64,000 bases of DNA. Source: an uncultured Planctomycetota bacterium. Its GTDB lineage: Bacteria; Planctomycetota; Phycisphaerae; UBA1845; Fen-1342. Positions 33,952 to 41,377 of the stretch are shown here, in pieces; the first letter of the stretch is position 1; each line of letters begins with the position of its first letter. The notes beneath the pieces are model-generated. The model made no database searches. It was not told the origin of the DNA and saw only the letters and a program-made list of their open reading frames with translations. A program made the position numbers and the translations under genes. The stretch spans positions 62,001 to 126,000 of the forward strand of contig CAADGL010000007.1 of assembly GCA_900696525.1 (NCBI GenBank), in the 5' to 3' direction.

Positions 33952-33980
33952 ATTATCGCGGCCAGCCCGACGTGCGGCAA
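33952..33980 (-). promoter_or_regulatory. Promoter predicting a leaderless carboxylase mRNA
   Basis: Minus strand: TTGCCG (33980-33975), 17 bases, GATAAT (33957-33952), then seven bases to the ATG at 33944. Transcription would start at or next to the A of the start codon. No Shine-Dalgarno sequence lies in those seven bases (CACCCCC). Confidence 0.55.
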
Positions 33981-34094
33981 TTGCCGCCGGCTTGCAGCGC
34001 CCGAGGGCGCGCAGACAAACGCCTTGGGTCGAGCCCGAGCAGCTTCGCCGCGTGGTCAACTGGGCCGACGCCGTCCCAAGACCGCACCAGCAAC

Positions 34095-34176
34095 CCGAGC
34101 CGCGCACGTCAGCAAGCGGCCCAAGGCAAGAAACCAAGGTTTCTCGGGCAACCGCTCCCTCACGGTCGCGGCTCGG
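34095..34176. repeat. 82-bp palindromic REP-like element
   Basis: CCGAGCCGCG (34095-34104) and CGCGGCTCGG (34167-34176) form 10-bp terminal inverted repeats. A central inverted repeat AGAAACC-AA-GGTTTCT (34129-34144) sits between them. On the minus strand the terminal repeat is followed by GTGAGGGAGCGGTTGCC, matching the tails at 7984 and 58575. The element is short and non-coding and looks like a mobilised REP or MITE unit. Confidence 0.8.
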
Positions 34177-34321
34177 ATCGGGTCTTAGGGCAGCCTCATG
34201 TGTCCGTCTTGCGGCCCGGCTGGCAACAGCCCGGCTCTGACGTGGCGCTGGCTTCGTCAACAGCGCCGGGAAATCCGAGCCCGGTCTCTCCCGGGTCCTA
34301 TGTTCATGCAACAGCCTCCTG

Positions 34322-34343
34322 GCGAAGCGGTTGCGCCGAAACG
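34322..34343 (+). repeat. Degenerate copy of the repeat tail
   Basis: GCGAAGCGGTTGCGCCGAAA resembles the tail GGAAGCGGTTGCGCC of the 7.9-kb and 58.5-kb copies. It lacks the CCGAGCCGCG unit, so it is likely a remnant. Confidence 0.5.
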
Positions 34344-34370
34344 CCCCACACCCGTCTTCGCCTCCCCCGC

Positions 34371-34376
34371 TATCAT
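34371..34376 (+). promoter_or_regulatory. -10 box suggesting leaderless alcohol dehydrogenase mRNA
   Basis: TATCAT (34371-34376) lies six bases before the ATG at 34383, and no ribosome-binding site is present. I see no good -35 box at the matching distance, so only half of a promoter is supported. Confidence 0.35.
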
Positions 34377-34382
34377 GTTGCG

Positions 34383-35579
34383 ATGCACGCAGCCTCGACG
34401 GGGGGCCCAGGCGGCCCGGCAGACCTCTTGCCGCTCTCAACCGTGCCGGCCGTTTTCGGTGCAGCCTGCGCCGAGCAGGCCGGCCGCCACGCCGCCGCCG
34501 CACGGTTCCGCCGCGTGTTGCTCGTCTCCGACCCCGGCGTCGTGGCCGCCGGTCACGCCGGACGCGTCGCCGAAGCCTTGCGCGCCGAGGGCCTGCACGT
34601 CGCGATCTTCGACCGCGTCCGCGAGAACCCAACCACCGCGCACGTCGCCGACGGCCTCGCCGCCGCGCAGGCCGAACGCTGCGACGCCCTGGTCGCCGTC
34701 GGCGGCGGCAGCGCCATGGACTGCGCCAAGGGCGTGAATCTCCTGCTGGCCAACGGCGGCCAGATCAGCGACTACCGCGGCGATCCATCCGCCGACACCC
34801 TGCAACACCGCAAACCCCTTCTGCCGCTCATCTGCGTTCCCACCACGGCCGGCACCGGAAGCGAGGCCCAGTCGTTCGCGCTCATCAGCGACGCGGTCAC
34901 CAGCGTGAAAATGGCCTGCGGCGATCGCCGACCGCCCGGCGTCGGCCTGCGGCCGGTCCTGGCCGTGCTCGACCCGGACCTGACGCGCAGCGTGCCCCCG
35001 GCCGTGCGCTCCGCGGCCGGCATCGACGCCGTCGCCCACGCGGTCGAGACCTCGGCCAGCCGAGCGCGCTGCGCCGAATCGCGCCGCCTCTCGCGCGCCG
35101 CGTGGGAGCGGCTGGAGCCGGCGCTGCCGCGCGTGATGCGCGACGCCGGCGACGACGACGCGCGCGCCGACATGCTCCTCGGCGCACACCTGGCCGGGGC
35201 CGCCATCGAGCGCTCGATGCTCGGCGCCGCCCACGCCTGCGCGAATCCGTTGACCGCGCACTTCGGCGTCACTCACGGCGTCGCCGTAGGCATCCTCCTG
35301 CCGCACGTCGTGCGCTTCAACGCCGCCGGTCCGCCCGCCGATGAATGCGACGCCGCGCATCCCTACGCCGATCTCGATGCCGATGCCGACCGGCTCGCGC
35401 ACCGCCTCGAAGCGCTGCTCGACGCCGCGCGCCTCCCGCGGCGCCTGCGCGACGCCGGCGTGCCGGCCGAGGCCCTGCCCCGCCTCGCGGCCGAAGCCGC
35501 GGCGCAATGGACCGCCGGCTTCAACCCGCGAAGCGCCGGCCCCGCCGAATTGCTCACGGTGCTTCAGAAGGCGTGGTGA
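34383..35579 (+). CDS. Iron-containing alcohol dehydrogenase
   Basis: 398 residues. It oxidises an alcohol (or reduces an aldehyde) with NAD(P). VAVGGGSAMDCAKGVNLLL is the nucleotide-binding GGGS loop, CVPTTAGTGSEAQSFALIS the family signature, and the metal ligands are Asp/His in GIDAVAHAVETSAS and the two His in AHACANPLTAHFGVTHGVAV. ATG 34383 is the only start near the domain; the long frame open further upstream is antisense to the carboxylase gene and not coding. There is no Shine-Dalgarno sequence. The stop is five bases from the convergent nadA stop. Confidence 0.9.
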   Translation: MHAASTGGPGGPADLLPLSTVPAVFGAACAEQAGRHAAAARFRRVLLVSDPGVVAAGHAGRVAEALRAEGLHVAIFDRVRENPTTAHVADGLAAAQAERCDALVAVGGGSAMDCAKGVNLLLANGGQISDYRGDPSADTLQHRKPLLPLICVPTTAGTGSEAQSFALISDAVTSVKMACGDRRPPGVGLRPVLAVLDPDLTRSVPPAVRSAAGIDAVAHAVETSASRARCAESRRLSRAAWERLEPALPRVMRDAGDDDARADMLLGAHLAGAAIERSMLGAAHACANPLTAHFGVTHGVAVGILLPHVVRFNAAGPPADECDAAHPYADLDADADRLAHRLEALLDAARLPRRLRDAGVPAEALPRLAAEAAAQWTAGFNPRSAGPAELLTVLQKAW

Positions 35580-35584
35580 TTCGT

Positions 35585-36757
35585 TCAGGCGTGCGCGGCG
35601 ACGGCCGCGGCTGCCACCGGCGGCGCAGCCGGCGCCAGCGCCAGCATCCGATCGAGCGCCACGCGCGCCCAGCGCGCCGTGTCGTCGTCCACTTGAATGC
35701 GGTTCACCACGCGCCCCTCCGCGAGGTTCTCCAGCGCCCAGTACAGGTGCCGCAGGTCGATGCGATACATCGTCGTGCACAAACACTGGATCGTCGCCAG
35801 CGACCGCACATGCTTGTCCGCGTGCTCCTTCCCCAGCCGCCGCACCAGGTGGACCTCTGTGCCGACCGCCCAGTACGACCCCGCCGGCGCCGCCCGTACC
35901 GTGCGGATGATGAAGTCCGTGCTTCCCACCAGGTCTGCCGCCTGGCAAACCTCCCAGGAGCATTCCGGATGCACCAGCACGGTGTACGGCTCCGGCAGCG
36001 ACCGCACCGCCCGCACCTGCTGCGCCGTGAAGAGCTGGTGCACCGAGCAGTGCCCCTTCCACAGGATGATCTGCGCCTCACGGATCATCTCCGGCCGCAG
36101 GCCGCCCTCCGGCTGGTTCGGATCCCACACCACCATCCGCTCCAGCGGCCACCCGAGACCGTACGCCGTGTTGCGGCCCAGGTGCTGATCCGGCAGGAAC
36201 AGCACCTTGTGCCCGTCTTCCGCGTTGGCCCAGCCGTTCGGCCCCGGCCGCGCCCCGCGCAGCGCCCACTCCAGCACCTGCCGCGCGTTCGAGCTCGTGC
36301 AGCACGCCCCGTCGTGCCGCCCCACGAACGCCTTCACCGCCGCCGAGCTGTTCACGTACGTGATCGGCGTGATCGCCTGCCCCGCGCTTTCACACAGCAT
36401 CGGCCACGCCGCCTCCAGCTGGTCGATGTGCGCCATGTCCGCCATGCTGCACCCCGCCGACAGGTCCGGCAGGATCACCGCCTGCTCCGCGCTCGTCAGG
36501 ATGTCCGCCGACTCCGCCATGAAGTGCACGCCGCAGAACACGATGTACTCCGCCTGCTTCTGCGCCGCGGCGATCTGGCTCAGCTTCAGGCTGTCGCCGG
36601 TGAAGTCGGCGAACTGGATCACCTCGTCCTGCTGGTAGTGGTGCCCGAGAATCACCAGGCGCCGACCCAGCGCCCGCTTGAGCTCCCGGATCCCCTGCTC
36701 GAGCTCGGCTTGCGACAGCGACGTGTACCGCGGCGGCAATGGGGCCTGAAACAGCAT
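35585..36757 (-). CDS. nadA: Quinolinate synthase A
   Basis: 390 residues from ATG 36757 (GCGGAG upstream). It condenses iminoaspartate with dihydroxyacetone phosphate to quinolinate for NAD synthesis and holds a [4Fe-4S] cluster. LVILGHHYQQDEVIQFADF, VFCGVHFMAESADIL (cluster Cys), VNSSAAVKAF and GHCSVHQLF, HPECSWEV (Cys) and CLCTTMYRIDL (last Cys) all fit the long NadA type. An N-terminal extension in the open frame upstream is not conserved. nadB and nadC are not in the window. This is the last housekeeping gene before the phage-like cluster. Confidence 0.94.
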   Translation of the reverse strand: MLFQAPLPPRYTSLSQAELEQGIRELKRALGRRLVILGHHYQQDEVIQFADFTGDSLKLSQIAAAQKQAEYIVFCGVHFMAESADILTSAEQAVILPDLSAGCSMADMAHIDQLEAAWPMLCESAGQAITPITYVNSSAAVKAFVGRHDGACCTSSNARQVLEWALRGARPGPNGWANAEDGHKVLFLPDQHLGRNTAYGLGWPLERMVVWDPNQPEGGLRPEMIREAQIILWKGHCSVHQLFTAQQVRAVRSLPEPYTVLVHPECSWEVCQAADLVGSTDFIIRTVRAAPAGSYWAVGTEVHLVRRLGKEHADKHVRSLATIQCLCTTMYRIDLRHLYWALENLAEGRVVNRIQVDDDTARWARVALDRMLALAPAAPPVAAAAVAAHA

Positions 36758-36887
36758 GGAACTCCGCTTCCCTTCGTGATACAGGATCGTACGCCCCGCC
36801 GCTGCCTTTTCCAATGCCCGCAAATGCCGCGACCCGGCACGGCCGACGCCGTGTCGGGTCTGCGAGACGCCGCCAGATCGCAACTTT

Positions 36888-36930
36888 GCCCGGTCCCGGT
36901 TGCCCGGTCCCAGGTGCCCTGCCCGGTTGC
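36888..36930 (+). repeat. Short direct repeats GCCCGGTCCC
   Basis: GCCCGGTCCC at 36888 and 36902, with the variant GCCCGGTTGC at 36921, fill the gap between nadA and the phage-like cluster. They may mark a recombination scar at the cluster edge. Confidence 0.4.
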
Positions 36931-36950
36931 TCGGTCCCGTGCGCAGCGCC

Positions 36951-37169
36951 TCAGCCCGCGGGGCGTCGGCCCGCGTCCTCGTGCGCGATCCCCAGGATCA
37001 ACGCGACGCCGACGCCCACGACCGTCAGCACCGTCTCCTCGCTCAGCGCCAGGCCCGCCTGCGCCGCCCACGCGGCCACGATCGTCGCCACCGCCACCTG
37101 CACCTTCCGGCTGCGCAACGGCCACAGCCAGCGCGCCCAGCCCGAAGCTGGGACGGTCTCGTTGCTCAT
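36951..37169 (-). CDS. Small holin-like membrane protein
   Basis: 72 residues. Two predicted membrane helices (VQVAVATIVAAWAAQAGLAL and TVLTVVGVGVALILGIAH) with charged ends (AHEDAGRRPAG). Size and topology suit a phage holin or a small inner-membrane protein, and the gene is last in the head-gene cluster. No sequence family is certain. It starts 29 bases after the lipoprotein gene stop. Confidence 0.6.
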   Translation of the reverse strand: MSNETVPASGWARWLWPLRSRKVQVAVATIVAAWAAQAGLALSEETVLTVVGVGVALILGIAHEDAGRRPAG

Positions 37170-37198
37170 CCTGCACCCCCAAGATCACCAAGTCCGCG

Positions 37199-37642
37199 TC
37201 ACCGCTCGCCCAGCGCCTCCCCCGCGCGCGCCGCCAGCGCCTGCTTGGCCCGGTCCGCTCGTGCCTCGATCTGCTTGATCAGCAGATCCACCGATGACTG
37301 CCCCGCGTACAGCTTCGCGTCCACGCCCACCAGCCGCAGCGCTGCCGCCCGCTCATGCTGGATCGCCCAGAACTCGATCAGGTCGCGATCGTTCCACACC
37401 GCGCTCAGCTCCGCGGCCCGCTGCTCCGCCGAGCCCGCCGCCTCCAGCCGCCGCTGCGCCTCGCGGAACAGCAGGACCCGCAGCGCCTCGTGCTGCCGCG
37501 AAAATACCGCTTCTTCGATCTCGTTCGCCCGCCGCTGGCTCTCCAGCGCCAACCGGGTCGACTCGCCAGTGCATCCGCTGGCCGCCATCACTCCCGCCGC
37601 CAGCGCCGTCAGCCGCCGCACCCTCCTCCCACCGCGCCTCAT
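37199..37642 (-). CDS. Small lipoprotein in phage-like cluster
   Basis: 147 residues from ATG 37642, which overlaps the previous stop (ATGA). The basic N-terminus and hydrophobic run end at ASGC (Cys24), a lipobox. The mature part is helical and charged (LALESQRRANEIEEAVFSRQ, and RLVGVDAKLYAGQ). An Rz1-like spanin partner is conceivable given its position among holin-like genes, but Rz1 is usually far shorter and Pro-rich. Earlier in-frame starts would read deep into the next gene. Confidence 0.6.
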   Translation of the reverse strand: MRRGGRRVRRLTALAAGVMAASGCTGESTRLALESQRRANEIEEAVFSRQHEALRVLLFREAQRRLEAAGSAEQRAAELSAVWNDRDLIEFWAIQHERAAALRLVGVDAKLYAGQSSVDLLIKQIEARADRAKQALAARAGEALGER

Positions 37643-37938
37643 GCCCGCACCATCGACAGCAGCCGCACCGCCGCCACGACCCCGTCCACCCAGCGCTCCG
37701 CCGCGATCGCCTCGCTCATCCGCTGCGCCGCCGCACGCAGCTCCTCGTGTGAAACCCACCCCCCGCTTGGCGCGCTGCGGTCCAGCTCCGCCGACGCGTA
37801 GTCCTTCACCGCCGGCGTCTGCGCCTGCCGCACGCGCTCCCCCTCCATCAGCAGCGCGTCGATCACGTGCCGCGCCGCACCCACGAACGCCCGCACCGTC
37901 GGAAGGTCAAGCTGCTCCGCGATCCGCTTCAAATCCAT
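37639..37938 (-). CDS. Small soluble protein in phage-like cluster, unknown
   Basis: 99 residues from ATG 37938 with a strong AGGAGGAAG upstream. Helical (MDLKRIAEQLDLPTVRAFVG, DALLMEGERVRQAQ), no membrane segment, no recognised motif. The stop overlaps the lipoprotein start. The strong ribosome-binding site indicates real and efficient translation. Confidence 0.65.
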   Translation of the reverse strand: MDLKRIAEQLDLPTVRAFVGAARHVIDALLMEGERVRQAQTPAVKDYASAELDRSAPSGGWVSHEELRAAAQRMSEAIAAERWVDGVVAAVRLLSMVRA

Positions 37939-37982
37939 TGCTTCCTCCTGTGTCCAGGACCGCCGCGCACAATCCGTCGCGC

Positions 37983-38273
37983 TCAACCGCGCGGCGCCAG
38001 CCGCTCCAACTGCTGCGTCAGCCGGCTCAGCCACTCCGTCTGAAAGCCGCGCTGCGAACGCAGCTCTTCGCGAAGCGCCGCCAGCGCATCCGTGTTCGCC
38101 CGTACCACGTCGATGAGCTGCCGGCTCACGTCCGCCGTCCGCCGCGCGTACTCCACCGCGTCGCGCGCCTGCTGCCCGCCCTTCGTCCGCTCCTGTCGCT
38201 CGAACCACCACATCACGAACAGCAGTCCCGAAACGCCCAGCGACGGCAATTGCGCAAGCACGCCCTCCATCAT
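37983..38273 (-). CDS. BhlA/UviB-like holin candidate
   Basis: 96 residues; the ATGATG start (38273 or 38270) overlaps the stop of the preceding gene. One N-terminal membrane helix (LPSLGVSGLLFVMWWFERQ) followed by a charged coiled coil (RRTADVSRQLIDVVRANTDA, LAALREELRSQ). The order of a short helix and an amphipathic tail resembles BhlA/UviB-type holin-like proteins of phages. The assignment is structural pattern only. It is the third small membrane or envelope protein of the cluster. Confidence 0.6.
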   Translation of the reverse strand: MMEGVLAQLPSLGVSGLLFVMWWFERQERTKGGQQARDAVEYARRTADVSRQLIDVVRANTDALAALREELRSQRGFQTEWLSRLTQQLERLAPRG

Positions 38274-38599
38274 CCGTCCACCACCTCGTACCAGATCATC
38301 ACGCCGTGCCCACGCTGCGGCCCCGCCAGGGAGCTCGTCAACCCCAACCCCTTGCCCGTCCCCGTCGCCAGGCCGCCGTCGCGCCCGCTGCGGACGTCCA
38401 CCGAGCCGTACGCGCCCAGGTACAGCGGCGGCGTCAGGTCCGCCTGGCCCGCCCCGCCCGGGTCCGAAATCAGCTTCAGAAAGCCTGGCGTCTCCAGCGA
38501 CCCCTGCATGCGCACGACCAGCAGCCGCTTGCCCGGAACGCCCGCCACCAGCTCGACACTCGTCTGGTTGCCCGTATAGCTGCCCACGAACAGCGTCAT
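38270..38599 (-). CDS. Small beta-rich protein, tandem paralogue A
   Basis: 109 residues from ATG 38599 (GGAGGGGG upstream). Beta-strand rich (MTLFVGSYTGNQTSVELVAG, LLVVRMQGSLETPGFLKLIS). It shares length, the MTL start, the SDP turn, the G-R-D-G-x-L-A motif and the ending MxWYEVV/LV with the next gene upstream, so they are tandem duplicates. Placement after the capsid genes suggests a virion decoration or head-completion protein. Function inferred only from position. Confidence 0.65.
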   Translation of the reverse strand: MTLFVGSYTGNQTSVELVAGVPGKRLLVVRMQGSLETPGFLKLISDPGGAGQADLTPPLYLGAYGSVDVRSGRDGGLATGTGKGLGLTSSLAGPQRGHGVMIWYEVVDG

Positions 38600-38613
38600 C
38601 GTCCCCCTCCTCA

Positions 38614-38934
38614 CTACACCAGCTCATACCACAGCATCAGCCCCATCTTCACCCCCGGATTCGTCGACGCGCTCGCCAGCCCCAGCGCCTTGCCCACGGT
38701 CGCTGCCAACGCTCCATCCCGCGCACCGACCAGCTCCATTGGCTTCCCCGCCGCCACGTAGAGCCGCGCGCTCACCGCCGTCCCTCCCCCGATCGGGTCC
38801 GACAGCAATTGCACATAACCCGCCGAGTCGCACGCGACGAGCAAGCGCAGCACCCGGATACGCCGCCCCGCCGTCGCAGGCACCAGCTCGACTGTCCCCG
38901 GGTCGCTTGTGTACTGATACGTCCCCAGTGTCAC
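38614..38934 (-). CDS. Small beta-rich protein, tandem paralogue B
   Basis: 106 residues from GTG 38934, picked because GGAGGGGGG lies just upstream and the result matches its paralogue (MTLGTYQYTSDPGTVELVPA). The same landmarks recur: VQLLSDPIGGG, GARDGALAATVGKALGLASA and LMLWYELV. The open frame continues upstream but has low-complexity Arg/Gly text. Probably a structural protein of the phage-like particle. Confidence 0.65.
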   Translation of the reverse strand: MTLGTYQYTSDPGTVELVPATAGRRIRVLRLLVACDSAGYVQLLSDPIGGGTAVSARLYVAAGKPMELVGARDGALAATVGKALGLASASTNPGVKMGLMLWYELV

Positions 38935-38992
38935 CCAACCCCCCTCCCCCAATCCGAACCCCAAGCGCCAGCGCCGGGGCCCCCCGCCGGCG

Positions 38993-39445
38993 TCACAGCC
39001 CCTCCAGCTCCTCCGCCGTGAATCGCCTCGGCTGCGCCCTGTAATGCGGCCCGTCGTCCCGCGCCCTGCGCGACGCCGGCGGCGCCGCGGCCGGCAGCGA
39101 CAACCGCCCGTCCGCAACCATCTCGAACCACCTTAACGACTCCTCGTGCAGCGCCCGCAACCGCTCCGGTACGTCGCTGACGAACGGCGACGATTTCCAC
39201 GCCAGCCACTCCGCCACGTCGAGCACGCGCGCCGTCAGCATCGTTCCCAGCTCCGGGTGCGCAACCAGGTCGATCGGTGTCGCGTAGCGCGCCGCCAAGT
39301 ATCCGTCCGCCACCGCCTCCGCCTCGTCCACGATCTGCTGTCCGACCGCCGCGTCCGCCGTCGCACCGTTCACGCGATCCGTGAGCCGCGCGTACAGCGT
39401 CGCCCCCAGCCGCGCCTCAAGCTGCGCTGTCGTGATGTAGCTCAT
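38993..39445 (-). CDS. Mu gp36-like head protein (DUF1320)
   Basis: 150 residues; ATG 39445 with AAGGTG upstream. MSYITTAQLEARLGATLYARL and VDEAEAVADGYLAARYATPI are the gp36 (DUF1320) family pattern, a head-completion or neck-related protein in Mu-like phages placed just after the major capsid gene. HPELGTMLTARVLDVAEWLA continues the family match. Here it likewise follows gpT, supporting a Mu-like gene order. Next genes are the two beta-rich paralogues. Confidence 0.85.
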   Translation of the reverse strand: MSYITTAQLEARLGATLYARLTDRVNGATADAAVGQQIVDEAEAVADGYLAARYATPIDLVAHPELGTMLTARVLDVAEWLAWKSSPFVSDVPERLRALHEESLRWFEMVADGRLSLPAAAPPASRRARDDGPHYRAQPRRFTAEELEGL

Positions 39446-39472
39446 CTGCGCACCTTCTCTAGAACCGGCGCC

Positions 39473-39538
39473 GGGGGAGCCGGCCGCGCACGCGGAACGC
39501 CCGCGGTCCGAATCCCCCCCGGCTCTCCGGGCTCCCCC
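39473..39538 (-). terminator. Long-loop inverted repeat right after the capsid gene
   Basis: GGGGGAGCC (39473-39481) and GGCTCCCCC (39530-39538) are perfect complements separated by 48 bases and start one base after the gpT stop. It could act as a partial terminator or RNA stabiliser giving more capsid protein than downstream products. Confidence 0.3.
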
Positions 39539-39539
39539 G

Positions 39540-40469
39540 CTAGGTCAGCGTCACCAGCGCAGCATCCTGCCAGAAGCCGTAGCCGGCCTCGTGAATCGCC
39601 TTCACGCCGTACTGGTGCTGGTTCTCATTCGCCTCCAGCTCGCTGCCTTCCGCCAGGATCTGGAGCTGCACCGGCAGCTCCTCCTGGAAAATGAACGGCC
39701 GCGCCTCGCCGTCCGTGCGGAACACCGCGAACTTGTCCGTCCACGTCAGCCGCGGATTCGCCACCCAGCTCACGCCGAACGGCTCCTTGCCCGCCAGCGG
39801 ATTGCTCGACGAGTCGATCAGGTTGCTCGACAACGCCACCAACGTCTGCGGCAGGAACGACATCGGCACCATCACCATGAACTCGCGCGCCGACTCGTTC
39901 ATCGGCTCGCCCTGGTCGTCGCGCTGCGACAGAATCTGCGCGATCCCCCGCACGATCGCACCGTACATCTCCGCGTCCGTCGGCGCCGTCGGCGTCCCCG
40001 CGTCGTACGTCACGCTGTTGCTCTGCGTGCCCGAGTCGCCCTCGCTGTGGCTCGTCGAGAAAAACGGCGCCCCGTCGTACGCCAGCCCGCTCGCCCCGCC
40101 CTCGATCAGCTCGCTCAGCAGCTTGTTCGGGTGCGTCGCGACCCGCCGAGCCATCTCGTTCACCCGAACCATGATCTGCCCGGACTTGTCACGCCGCTGC
40201 TCGTCCGCGTCGATCCGGATCGTCGACTCCCACACCTTGTTCACGATCGTCACGCCCTGCGATCGCAGCGGCCGAATCTGCCGGCCGCCCTTCCACTCCC
40301 GCACCTGCGGTACCATCCCCAGCCAGCGGTACGTCTCCGATTCCTGGCTGCTCGCGAATCGCATCGCCAGCCGCGTCCACCACGCGCTCTGCGCGAACTC
40401 CTCCAGCCGCCGATAGAACCGCCCGATCACGGCCCGGCTCGTCAACCCCGTGTCTATCACCACGCTCAT
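39540..40469 (-). CDS. Mu-like major capsid protein (gpT)
   Basis: 309 residues, the size of Mu gpT. ATG 40469 has GGGAGGATGA upstream. The N-terminal SETYRWLGMVPQVREWKGGR and the following WESTIRIDADEQRRD match the Mu-like head subunit gpT, and PLAGKEPFGVSWVANPRLTW with GEARPFIFQEELPVQL continues it. It should form an icosahedral shell. The whole frame is intact. Nothing suggests decay. Confidence 0.9.
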   Translation of the reverse strand: MSVVIDTGLTSRAVIGRFYRRLEEFAQSAWWTRLAMRFASSQESETYRWLGMVPQVREWKGGRQIRPLRSQGVTIVNKVWESTIRIDADEQRRDKSGQIMVRVNEMARRVATHPNKLLSELIEGGASGLAYDGAPFFSTSHSEGDSGTQSNSVTYDAGTPTAPTDAEMYGAIVRGIAQILSQRDDQGEPMNESAREFMVMVPMSFLPQTLVALSSNLIDSSSNPLAGKEPFGVSWVANPRLTWTDKFAVFRTDGEARPFIFQEELPVQLQILAEGSELEANENQHQYGVKAIHEAGYGFWQDAALVTLT

Positions 40470-40584
40470 GCTTCATCCTCCCGCGACGACCGACCCCAGC
40501 GTCCGCCGTCCCTTCCCCTGCCGCCGACCTCCGAGTCGGCCGCTGAATTCAACTCGCGACTCCCAACTCGCTACGCGCCGCCCC

Positions 40585-41322
40585 TTACGCAATGTCCCGG
40601 CTCAGCACGATCCACTCCGTCCCCGTGCACACCAGGTGCGCCACGTCATACTGCGCGTCGATCGTCGCCAGCGTCGCCGATCCGTCGATCGTCTCCGCCC
40701 CGTTCCCGTCCAGCGTCACCGCCGCCGCCGCCGCGCTCGTCTTCACCACCCGGATCCAGCCCCCCGCCCGAACCGACGCCACCGGCGGCAACGTCAGCGT
40801 CCGCGCCGTGCTGTTCGCGATCAGCAGCACCCGGTTCACCTGATCCAGCGTCAGCGTCGCGCTCGCGTCCGCAAGCGCCACGATCTCCTCGTTCTCCAGC
40901 GACCCGCTCAACTGAAGCACCGGCTCGCAACGCACCCGCGCCGTGTTAGCCCCCTCCACCGCCACGACGCGCCCGATCCGGCTGTTGCTCGTCGGCGAAA
41001 GCGTCAGCGTGCCGTCGTCGCTCGCGTACACGTCCTTGCCGATGTCCCCTTGCGCCACCCCGCTCAACGCGTGCACGATGTCGATCGACTGGTGCAGCCG
41101 CACCGTCACCCCGCCCGCCGTGTGACCCAAGATCGTGTTGTCCGCCTGGTCGTACGCCAGCCCCAGAAACTCGTCCCCCGCGACCAGCCCCCGCGCATAC
41201 CCCGTCGCGCGGTTGCGCCCTACGAACGCCCCCTTGTAGATCCGGATGTTGTCGTCGATCGGCAGATCGATCAGTTCCTGCGACGCGTAGAACTTCACGT
41301 CGCGATTCGCGCTCAATGCCAT
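40585..41322 (-). CDS. Mu-like capsid decoration/cement protein with extended C-terminus
   Basis: 245 residues; ATG 41322 with GGGAGGAAGG upstream. The N-terminal half (MALSANRDVKFYASQELIDL; IYKGAFVGRNRATGYARGL) is the small structural cement or decoration protein family (DUF2190-like) found between protease and major capsid genes in Mu-like phages. The second half (LTLDQVNRVLLIANSTARTL onward, VTLDGNGAETIDG) is an extra beta domain not usual in that family and likely displayed outside the shell. Intact. Confidence 0.78.
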   Translation of the reverse strand: MALSANRDVKFYASQELIDLPIDDNIRIYKGAFVGRNRATGYARGLVAGDEFLGLAYDQADNTILGHTAGGVTVRLHQSIDIVHALSGVAQGDIGKDVYASDDGTLTLSPTSNSRIGRVVAVEGANTARVRCEPVLQLSGSLENEEIVALADASATLTLDQVNRVLLIANSTARTLTLPPVASVRAGGWIRVVKTSAAAAAVTLDGNGAETIDGSATLATIDAQYDVAHLVCTGTEWIVLSRDIA

Positions 41323-41377
41323 GCCTTCCTCCCCAAAAAAACGTCCACGGCCCGCTGCTCCCTTACCCCCGCGCTCC

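Larger units (their letters stand above)
33945..34382. other. 438-base gap holding promoter, palindromic repeat and -10 box
   Basis: No protein is supported here. The gap holds the carboxylase promoter (33952-33980), the inverted-repeat element at 34095-34176, a degenerate second copy of the repeat tail at 34322-34343, short inverted sequences such as GCCCGGCT/AGCCCGGC around 34215-34236, and the -10 box of the alcohol dehydrogenase gene. One minus-strand open frame across 34100 spells DREGAVARETLVSCLG, which is a translated repeat, not a gene. Confidence 0.8.

Noticed and set aside
33945..33980. TTG 33980 as the carboxylase start
   Set aside because: It overlaps the -35 box of a well-spaced promoter and adds non-conserved residues; ATG 33944 is better.
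34100..34190. Minus-strand peptide DREGAVARETLVSCLG as a small gene
   Set aside because: It is the translation of the inverted-repeat element; no start codon or ribosome-binding site.
31410..34382. Very long plus-strand open frame (almost 1000 codons) ahead of the alcohol dehydrogenase
   Set aside because: It is antisense to the amidotransferase and carboxylase genes, has Arg/His-rich nonsense text, and runs into the real gene only because high GC removes stop codons.
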